64,000 nt of DNA from Gemmatales bacterium. GTDB taxonomy: Bacteria > Planctomycetota > Planctomycetia > Gemmatales > Gemmataceae. The DNA lies in the NCBI GenBank assembly GCA_026004675.1, contig BPJP01000005.1:248001-312000 (forward strand), written 5' to 3'. Below the pieces are notes generated by a model. It was not told the origin of the DNA. It made no database searches and saw nothing but the letters and a program-made list of their open reading frames with translations. Of this stretch, positions 6,939-13,508 are shown piece after piece (position 1 is the first letter of the stretch; the number at the start of each line of letters is the position of its first letter). Both the position numbers and the translations under genes were made by a program.

Positions 6939-7547
6939 ATGGCAAGCACCCTCGTGAGGCGCCAAACCGCCGTGGTCGTCCGTAACGCGAATGTGGACCC
7001 TTATTCACCCAAGGGCACCGCGCAGACTGTGCTCAGAGAGGGAAGGGCTACGCTGTCACTCTTTTGGAGTGTTTTCTGGAAAGTCACTGCGGTAACAACA
7101 GCGCTCTTTGTGCTTCTATTCTTTTCGCTGCGTCACGATGAGCTGGCGGAACCCTTTCTAGATGTGGCATTCTTCGTGGCTGTCGTACTGGGCTACTGCG
7201 TCTTTTACGCATCTTGGGTTGGCCTCGCCGCCGGAACATTCGCTATTGCGTGGCGATGGTGTGGTGCCTGGATCATCGTGCCGATCGTGGGAGCTGTGCT
7301 GGGTGCCGTAGCGGCAGTCGGTCTCGCCTTTGTGATCTTGCGCGGTATGGATCTCCGCGGCGCTGGTGTCCACGGTGGCGGCGACATTGCTGCATTTCTA
7401 CTACTTGGCTTCCTTGCAGTTGTCGCCGTGATCGGTGCCATTGCTGGGGGTATCCTCGCAGGAGTGCCGGCCGTCATCGTCGCGCTGACCATCCGTCGTC
7501 GGCGACGGGCAAGTGACGACGTTGACAAGCCGTCGGTGCCAATATGA
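6939..7547 (+). CDS. Hypothetical integral membrane protein, cassette-borne
   Basis: 202 residues with four to five predicted membrane segments: about residues 50-68 (TALFVLLFF), 77-100, 108-130 (IIVPIVGAVLGAVAAVGLAFVI region) and 148-185 (Ala/Gly/Val-rich, possibly two). It ends in a short basic tail (TIRRRRRASDD). I know no family for it. The ATG at 6939 directly follows attC-like site 5, and a possible attC remnant starts 16 bases after the stop, so it looks like a one-gene cassette. No clear ribosome-binding site precedes the ATG; translation could be poor. Confidence 0.65.
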   Translation: MASTLVRRQTAVVVRNANVDPYSPKGTAQTVLREGRATLSLFWSVFWKVTAVTTALFVLLFFSLRHDELAEPFLDVAFFVAVVLGYCVFYASWVGLAAGTFAIAWRWCGAWIIVPIVGAVLGAVAAVGLAFVILRGMDLRGAGVHGGGDIAAFLLLGFLAVVAVIGAIAGGILAGVPAVIVALTIRRRRRASDDVDKPSVPI

Positions 7548-7562
7548 CACTACACATACGCC

Positions 7563-7604
7563 ATCTAACCCGTCGCTCAACCCGACCGGGAATCCCTGTT
7601 GACT
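7563..7604 (+). other. Possible attC remnant 6
   Basis: ATCTAAC (7563-7569) fits RYYYAAC exactly and is followed by CCCGTCGCTCAACCCGACCGGG, which resembles the CTGAACCCGACC arm of site 4 and can fold on itself. The right core is at best GTTGACT (7598-7604). The site is shorter than usual and may be a truncated end of the array. Confidence 0.35.
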
Positions 7605-7639
7605 CGCTGATCGGCGTCGTGTATCTTCATCGTAGATAC
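7599..7639 (+). promoter_or_regulatory. Promoter and operator-like palindrome of the mazEF-type operon
   Basis: TTGACT (7599-7604) and TATCTT (7622-7627) are separated by 17 bases, a good sigma-70-type promoter. The inverted repeat GTATCT-TCATCGT-AGATAC (7621-7639) overlaps the -10 box and lies nine bases before the antitoxin start. AbrB-fold antitoxins autoregulate by binding such palindromes, so this is a likely operator; that role is inferred. Confidence 0.6.
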
Positions 7640-7647
7640 GGGAGATT

Positions 7648-7893
7648 ATGATGAAGACACGCATTCAAAAATGGGGCAATAGTCTTGCGCTCCGCATCCC
7701 CAAGTCCTTTGCCGAGGAGGCGGGTCTTTACGCCAACGCGATCGTCGAACTCTCGTTGGGGGAAGGCGGCCTGATAGTGCAGCCGATTAGACAGCAACCG
7801 CTCCGGCTTGAAGAACTGTTACGGGGCATCACGGACGAGAACCTTCCCGGCGAGTGGGATACTGGGCCGGCCGTCGGCAGGGAGGTCTGGTGA
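7648..7893 (+). CDS. mazE: MazE-type antitoxin, AbrB/SpoVT fold
   Basis: 81 residues starting MMKTRIQKWGNSLALRIPKS, the swapped-hairpin AbrB fold of MazE antitoxins (KWGNSLAVRIPK is their signature). It is followed by AGLYANAIVELSLGEGGLIVQP and a flexible acidic tail (about 50-81) that would wrap the toxin. It binds its own operator and neutralises the partner. The stop TGA overlaps the toxin's GTG start (7890-7893). ATG 7648 and 7651 are both possible starts; GGGAGA lies just upstream. Confidence 0.9.
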   Translation: MMKTRIQKWGNSLALRIPKSFAEEAGLYANAIVELSLGEGGLIVQPIRQQPLRLEELLRGITDENLPGEWDTGPAVGREVW

Positions 7894-8243
7894 AGCGGAA
7901 AGGCACCTACATCCCGGAACGAGGCGATGCCGTCTGGATTACCCTCGATCCGAGAGCCGGGCACGAGCAGGCAGGGCGTCGCCCCGCGCTGGTCCTGTCG
8001 CCGTCGGCCTACAATGGCCGGGTTGGGTTGGCTTTGCTGTGTCCGATCACCAATCAGGCGAAAGGCTATCCGTTTGAAGTCCCTTTGCCTGAAGGCTTGC
8101 CCGTGACAGGCGTGGTCGGGGCCGACCAGGTGAAGAGCCTGGATTGGCGGGCGCGAAAGGCTTCTCGGATCGTGGCTGTCCCAGAGGAGACCGTTGCGGA
8201 AGTCGTGAGTCGTCTTCAAACATTGCTCGGAGAAGACGGCTAA
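7890..8243 (+). CDS. mazF: MazF-type mRNA interferase toxin
   Basis: 117 residues from GTG 7890, chosen for its 4-base overlap with mazE. The opening YIPERGDAVWITLDPRAG, the RRPALVLSPSAYN strand and the LLCPITNQAKGYPFEVPL segment are those of MazF/PemK endoribonucleases, which cleave mRNA to arrest growth. The C-terminal VVGADQVKSLDWRARKA fits the conserved DQ-S-D region. It forms a complete module with mazE and has its own promoter, so it is likely to function independently of the cassette array to its left. Confidence 0.93.
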   Translation: MKRKGTYIPERGDAVWITLDPRAGHEQAGRRPALVLSPSAYNGRVGLALLCPITNQAKGYPFEVPLPEGLPVTGVVGADQVKSLDWRARKASRIVAVPEETVAEVVSRLQTLLGEDG

Positions 8244-8252
8244 TCCACGCCG

Positions 8253-8293
8253 CGGGTGGCATGCTCTTCCGTTGGTCAGGGCAGGCGGGAACA
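8253..8293. repeat. Dispersed repeat, partial copy
   Basis: GGGTGGCATGCTCTTCCGTTGGTCAGGGC is identical to the start of the copy at 9492; similarity fades after about 40 bases. It starts shortly after the mazF stop. The rest of the stretch to 8491 shows no gene. Confidence 0.7.
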
Positions 8294-8491
8294 CCGGCGG
8301 CTTGCCGTTCCTCGCTGTTACCGGGTATGCTGTGAATGGTCGAGTGCGCGGTGGTATGCGGGACTGAGGCCCGTGCACATGGAAAGGGACGCTCACGTGT
8401 TGACGGAACTTGGACGCGGATGACGTTTAACCGGATTGTGCACGCCCTTCGCTCCGCTCAGAGCGTGCCACCCTGTCGGAGAGCGAATCCA

Positions 8492-9304
8492 ATGTGGCTG
8501 GGAATATGGCTTCTCGTGGCCATCTCGACCGGTTTCCTGGTTGTCTTCCTTCATCGGTCGACGAAGAGCAAAGGCTTCGGAGTGAAGCTCTTATTGGGCT
8601 GCGCCGCCGGATTCGGAATCTTTATCCTCCTTAATGCCGTCGTCGAAGTCGTGGGGTATCTACAGCCGGCTCAGCGGGAACAAGAACACGTCGTGGACGA
8701 GCGCCCCTTCGAACCACCGTCGGATCCGCAGGAGTCGTCGCCAGCGACCACCACGCAAGAGGTCCGCTGGCCCAACGGCAAGTTGAAAGCGCGACGTGAA
8801 GTAATCAAGGATCGGACCGGCGAATTCATCGCTCACGGAAAAGCCACAACGTGGTACGAAAACGGACAGCTGAAATGGCAGGGTGAATACCGAAACGGTC
8901 GCCAAGTCGGTAAATGGACCGAATGGTATGAAAACGGGCGCAAGGAAGGTGAAGGTGAGCTGAAAGAAGACGGAACTTCGTTCGAGGTACACTGGCATCC
9001 GAATGGGCAGAAAAAGTCAGAGGGCCCTGGCAAGTATGTCGCCGAACAGAACAGGTATGGGAAGCACGGCAAGTGGCTCATCTGGAACGAAAACGGCCAA
9101 AAGCTGGGGGAAATGCATTTTCGCGACAATCAACTGCACGGAACGATGACGCTCTGGCATGAAAACGGAAAGATGAAGCTCGAAGCCGAATACACCGATG
9201 GTAAGATGCACGGGCGAGCGAGAACCTGGGATGAAGATGGCAACCTGGTCGCCGAGGAATATTACTCGCAGGGGGTACTCACGAAAACTTCCGGCTCGCC
9301 GTAG
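8492..9304 (+). CDS. MORN-repeat membrane-anchored protein
   Basis: From ATG 8492 the protein has 270 residues. Two hydrophobic segments at about 1-20 and 33-54 anchor it, then comes a Pro/Gln/Glu linker (about 60-88), then six to seven repeats of the MORN_2 type (W-Y-E-N-G-x-L-x-x-x-G-E-Y, with GKWTEWYENGRKEGEG a clear example) to the C-terminus. Such repeats also occur in bacterial toxin-immunity and envelope proteins; no catalytic domain is present. ATG 8492 is preferred to an upstream GTG at 8336 because the extra residues are low-quality sequence over the partial repeat. Function unknown; the repeats would lie outside or in the cytoplasm depending on topology. Confidence 0.8.
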   Translation: MWLGIWLLVAISTGFLVVFLHRSTKSKGFGVKLLLGCAAGFGIFILLNAVVEVVGYLQPAQREQEHVVDERPFEPPSDPQESSPATTTQEVRWPNGKLKARREVIKDRTGEFIAHGKATTWYENGQLKWQGEYRNGRQVGKWTEWYENGRKEGEGELKEDGTSFEVHWHPNGQKKSEGPGKYVAEQNRYGKHGKWLIWNENGQKLGEMHFRDNQLHGTMTLWHENGKMKLEAEYTDGKMHGRARTWDEDGNLVAEEYYSQGVLTKTSGSP

Positions 9305-9491
9305 CCGAGAGCAATTCAAGCAAGAGCAAATCGCGAACGATGATTACCGTATAACTAGACGATGCACGCGAGCGGGAATGGCGTTTGCGCGGCAACACAC
9401 AATCAACGTCACTCGGGGCCATGCCCGGCGCGCCATCTCGGTCATTAGCTGGATGAGAAAGGCAGGCTTATACCATCGTGACTGAATCGCC

Positions 9492-9613
9492 GGGTGGCAT
9501 GCTCTTCCGTTGGTCAGGGCGTGCGGGAACCATGCCACTTAAAGTGTGCCCTGCTCGACGGGACTCCCTTTATCGCAGCAGGTCTCGTCGCCCCCCCTTT
9601 CAGGGCGAACCAC
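9492..9613. repeat. Dispersed 122-bp repeat, copy B
   Basis: Full copy of the element at 3050-3172. The flanking stretches 9305-9491 and 9614-9788 hold no gene I can support; the right one must contain the promoter of the sigma factor gene. Confidence 0.8.
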
Positions 9614-9788
9614 CTGTGACTCCTTTATCAGCCTCTTGGCCGAAGATCGGCGGCCTTGCCGGCTGCTGACGATGCCCCTGCAAAAATACGGCCCGGCCTT
9701 CTTGAACTTTGTTTCCTGAGAAGTAGAGTTGAGTTAGACCCCCTTTAACAACAACCATCGCTCGTGCCCACTTTCTGTTGTGGGTGAA

Positions 9789-10379
9789 ATGTCAAAAAAG
9801 ACCACGAAAACACGTCACGCCGATCGCAGCGACAGCTCTCTTTTTCGTCACGTCAAGGCTGGCGAGCAGAGTGCGGCGACCGAATTGTACTACCGCTATT
9901 ACGACCGCTTGAAAGGCCTCGTGCAAACACGGAGCTCGAGCGGCCTGGCCCAGAAAGTCGACGCCGACGACATCATTCAGTCCGTTTTCGGCAGTTTTTT
10001 CCGGGGCATGAACCTGGGCTATTACGACGTTCCTTCCGGCGGAGAGCTGTGGAATCTGTTCCTGGTGATCGCCTTGAACAAGATCCGCGCCAAAGGTATC
10101 TATTTCCAGGCGGCAAAACGGGACTTGCGGCGCACTCGAGGAGGCGAATTGCTGGAACGCGTTTCCGAGGGGAGGGACGAAGACGCATCGCGGCTGTTGC
10201 GCATGACGATCGCGGAAGTGCTGGCATCGCTCCCGAAACTCGACGCTCAAGTGATCACGTTGCGGGTGCAAGGGTGCGAAGTGGCGGAAATCGCCGCCAG
10301 CGTAGGGAGGTCGAAGCGCAGCGTCGAACGCATCCTGCAATCGTTCCGCAAAAAACTGGCCCGTTCGCTTGAAGAATGA
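9789..10379 (+). CDS. ECF-like RNA polymerase sigma factor
   Basis: 196 residues. Region 2 is visible at about 15-85 (AATELYYRYYDRLKGLV, then DADDIIQSVFGSFF, the D-x-x-D-I-x-Q-x-V-F pattern of sigma region 2.2-2.3). Region 4 is at about 135-193 (LPKLDAQVITLRVQGCEVAEIAASVGRSKRSVERIL, a helix-turn-helix for -35 binding). This is the planctomycete ECF subtype found next to membrane Ser/Thr kinases. It should direct transcription of an envelope or stress regulon. Its stop codon abuts the stop of the convergent kinase gene with no gap, which fits a kinase/sigma pair. No anti-sigma gene is adjacent. Confidence 0.9.
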   Translation: MSKKTTKTRHADRSDSSLFRHVKAGEQSAATELYYRYYDRLKGLVQTRSSSGLAQKVDADDIIQSVFGSFFRGMNLGYYDVPSGGELWNLFLVIALNKIRAKGIYFQAAKRDLRRTRGGELLERVSEGRDEDASRLLRMTIAEVLASLPKLDAQVITLRVQGCEVAEIAASVGRSKRSVERILQSFRKKLARSLEE

Positions 10380-13300
10380 TCAATTCTTGGCGGCCAGTTC
10401 GCGAATCCGGTGAAAATCGGGCAAACCGCGAATCGGCGCCAGGTCCGGGTCGTGGTCCACGCGGGTCTGCCCGTAGCCTCGCTGCAAGGCGGATAGTAAA
10501 AACAGCAAGGCTTTGCCGGAATCGGCAGGCTCCTGTTTCGAGGTCAGCGCATAAATGCAGGCAGCGTGATAAAGGGTTTTCGGGTGCGCATCGAGTTTGA
10601 GGATTGTTTCCGCGTCTCGATGAGCCGCCCGGCGGTGCCCGAGGCGAGCATGCAACACGCCGCGGACGCCGAGGTGTTCCGCGTTTTGAGGTTGCAGCCT
10701 GACGAGTTCCTCAACCACCGCCAGGGCTTTTTCCGTTTCGCGCAAATGCTCGGCCAACACGTACGCTTTATTTTGAAGAGCTACCAGCGACTGGGCATCG
10801 TGAGATAATGCCTGTTCAAAATCGGCCAGGGCGCCGCGCGGGTCGCTCTCGATCCTGGCCAGACCGCGAGCTACCCAACTCATTTCATCCTGCGGAATCG
10901 CTTCCAGCCCCCGTTCGTGGTCGCGTCGATAGGCTGTCTCATCGCCGCGTAGCCGATGGATATGGGCGCGGATGAAATACGCCCTCGTCGGACAGTGGCG
11001 GTATTGCAATGCTTGATTCAAGTCGGCAAGTGCGTCCTCCAGTCTGTTCAAATGCAACAAAGCCAGACCGCGATGCAGGTAAAGCTCTGGCACGAATCTC
11101 TGTGGCAGAGTCGCTTCCTTTTGATGCAACGCAAGGGCGGAATCGAAGTCTAGTTTGGCGGCCTGATGTTTTTGCAAGCGGAGGTGAACGATACCCCGCT
11201 TGAAATAAAGACCGGCGAAATCAGCATCTAGTGCGATGCAAGTGCTGTAACAGGCAGCAGCACGGGCATCGTCCCCCAGACGTTCCGAGCACATTCCCAA
11301 GTCGAACCAGAGGAGGAAATCCTGCGGTCGGTGACGCAGGGCGGTTTCCAGTCGATCGATGGCCTCGGCGAACTGCCCGCGGCAATAATTTGCTGCTGCG
11401 GACAAGGCCAAATCATCGGCGTCCACGGGCGACGGTGCCGGTTCGCGTGCCTCGGTTTGTTCTGCAGGCAGACCAAGTTTGGCAAGCAGGCTGGCTCGCT
11501 GTCGCAGTACCAGAGCGGGCATTGGCGAGTCGGCAACGTAGTCGTCGATTCGGCGGTTCCACTTCAATGCGCGACGAATCGATTTGTCATCGTCGTCCTG
11601 GCTGGCGGCAAGCTGGGCCGAATAGAGCAGAAGGTGCACCAATTCCCGGCGCAGTCGCTGGCTGTCTTCCTCCTTGACATACGGGTTGGCCAACAAGGAG
11701 TCGGCTCGATCAAGGACGGCGTCGATTGCGTCGGCATCCACCGTTCGGCGATGGGCGAAGACCAACTGGGTAGCACGGATTTCTCTCGAGGTCTGCAGGA
11801 GGGCATGCTCCGCTTCCCGGCGAGCGAGTTGGATGCCGCGGAAAACATATAGCGAGGAAAGTACCAGAAGCAGAACCGCGAAGAACGAACCGACCATCAT
11901 GCCGACGGCGAAGCGGGGATGGCGACGGCCCCACTTCTGGCAGCGTTCGACAAATGACGGCTCAGGAGCATAAGCCAGCGGTCGATGCTCGCGTTGGCGG
12001 CGCAAATCGGCTTCCAATTCGCGAGCCGATTGGTAGCGCTGCTTCGGGTCCGGATGCAGGCATTTGAGGACGATGGCTTCGGTGGCCGGCGCAATCGACT
12101 TGTCCCACTGTCGAGGTCGGACCGGCATCTGCTCGCGTTGCTTCAAGATGGCGTCGATTTCTGCATCCGTCGATTGCGAGGGGAACGGATGCCGACCTGT
12201 CAATAGTTCATAAAGGATGACTCCCAACGAAAACAAATCGCTTCGGCCATCCCAATGGCGGCTTTGTCGGACGACGGCACGCATCTGCTCAGGTGCCATG
12301 TACGGCAGCGTGCCGCCGATGATCGCCGCCGGCAGATTGGAACGGAGTTTGATGTCGGCGGAAAGGTTGAAGTCCAACAACATCGGTTCAGCATCGCCTG
12401 ACAGAAGGATGTTGGCAGGCTTGACATCGCCGTGAACGATGCCACGTTCGTGAGCGTGAGCCAGGCCGCTCGCCAGCCGAGCACCTATTTCGAGGACGGC
12501 TTCTTCCAGCGACATCGTATCCAGCTCGCGGAGTAAGCCGCACAGCCGATGGCCATCTTCGCGATTCGCCGACCTGATGGTTTCCACGATGAATTTCGCC
12601 GACCGCGGCAAATAAGTGAGGCCTTGCGTCCGTTTCAAAACCATAGCCAACGTCGCTCGGCCAAGGAACGGCATGCACACAGCCTGCAAGGTTCCCAAAC
12701 GATGTACCGAATAAATCGGCACAATGTTCGTGTGCTGCAATTGGGCTAGCGTCTGCGATTCGTGGAAGAGACGAGGCGAAATCTTCAACGCCACCAGACG
12801 GCCGGCCAGTTCGTCCTGCCGGGCCAGAAATACTTTGCCAAAGGCACCCTCGCCCAGCAATTCCACCAGTTCGAACTGTAAAAACGTCTGCCCGGGTTCC
12901 CATACCGTCGTCAAGGCAAGCGCCAGATCCTCCGCCGCCTGCTGATCCGTTTTGTGCAAGTCGTGGAAGAGTTGCACGTGGGCATCGTGCCCCGATTCCT
13001 GCTTCCATTTCTGCAAACGTGCGGATACGTCGCACGTTGACGGCGAAGGAGCCTTCAGCTTGAGGTAGATCGCAGCGGTCTTGGATAACTGGTCTGTGCT
13101 GTCCCAGCGAGCGACTGCCCGATCGTCTTCGTCTTTATCGGGCTTTGTGACAACAGGCCAGGAATCGGTGTCCACGCCCCAGCGCTGGCGGTATTCACTG
13201 GGACTGACGGCATCGCCGGTCTGAAGCCGAAGGCGGTATTCCTCGAATGTGATGTCGCGCAACGTCTCGGCATCCTGGAGGACCTCCGGAAACGTATCGA

Positions 13301-13505
13301 CATAGTCCGCAATTGACCTGGCTTGGCCGCGGTCCCAACACAATTCCAGATCGATACGGATCATCTCCCGCAACGCCGCGAAATACAACGGATGCTGGCG
13401 TTCGGGAAGAAAATCGGCAATCTGCGTTTTGTCGTCGGCGAACCGCGCTGTTTCATAGGCATCCAGAAGCGCGGACAACTCCGCTTCCTTGTCGACCTCT
13501 AACAC
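10380..13505 (-). CDS. Membrane Ser/Thr protein kinase with TPR domain
   Basis: 1041 residues. An N-terminal helical region (1-205) precedes a Hanks-type kinase domain at about 211-500: glycine loop LGEGAFGKV, Lys241, HGDVKPAN at 358-365 and a DFN instead of DFG at 377-379, then GTLPYMAPEQ. A single membrane helix lies at about 532-556, and TPR repeats fill about 690-1030. It should phosphorylate proteins in the cytoplasm, with the TPR part across the membrane. The GTG start at 13505 lies three bases after the protease gene, and its AGGAGG lies within the last Arg codons of that gene, so the two are translationally linked. It converges with the sigma factor gene, its probable partner. Confidence 0.95.
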   Translation of the reverse strand: MLEVDKEAELSALLDAYETARFADDKTQIADFLPERQHPLYFAALREMIRIDLELCWDRGQARSIADYVDTFPEVLQDAETLRDITFEEYRLRLQTGDAVSPSEYRQRWGVDTDSWPVVTKPDKDEDDRAVARWDSTDQLSKTAAIYLKLKAPSPSTCDVSARLQKWKQESGHDAHVQLFHDLHKTDQQAAEDLALALTTVWEPGQTFLQFELVELLGEGAFGKVFLARQDELAGRLVALKISPRLFHESQTLAQLQHTNIVPIYSVHRLGTLQAVCMPFLGRATLAMVLKRTQGLTYLPRSAKFIVETIRSANREDGHRLCGLLRELDTMSLEEAVLEIGARLASGLAHAHERGIVHGDVKPANILLSGDAEPMLLDFNLSADIKLRSNLPAAIIGGTLPYMAPEQMRAVVRQSRHWDGRSDLFSLGVILYELLTGRHPFPSQSTDAEIDAILKQREQMPVRPRQWDKSIAPATEAIVLKCLHPDPKQRYQSARELEADLRRQREHRPLAYAPEPSFVERCQKWGRRHPRFAVGMMVGSFFAVLLLVLSSLYVFRGIQLARREAEHALLQTSREIRATQLVFAHRRTVDADAIDAVLDRADSLLANPYVKEEDSQRLRRELVHLLLYSAQLAASQDDDDKSIRRALKWNRRIDDYVADSPMPALVLRQRASLLAKLGLPAEQTEAREPAPSPVDADDLALSAAANYCRGQFAEAIDRLETALRHRPQDFLLWFDLGMCSERLGDDARAAACYSTCIALDADFAGLYFKRGIVHLRLQKHQAAKLDFDSALALHQKEATLPQRFVPELYLHRGLALLHLNRLEDALADLNQALQYRHCPTRAYFIRAHIHRLRGDETAYRRDHERGLEAIPQDEMSWVARGLARIESDPRGALADFEQALSHDAQSLVALQNKAYVLAEHLRETEKALAVVEELVRLQPQNAEHLGVRGVLHARLGHRRAAHRDAETILKLDAHPKTLYHAACIYALTSKQEPADSGKALLFLLSALQRGYGQTRVDHDPDLAPIRGLPDFHRIRELAAKN

Positions 13506-13508
13506 GAT

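Noticed and set aside
9780-9788. GTG start three codons before the sigma factor ATG
   Set aside because: ATG 9789 gives the more usual family start; the extra residues add nothing.
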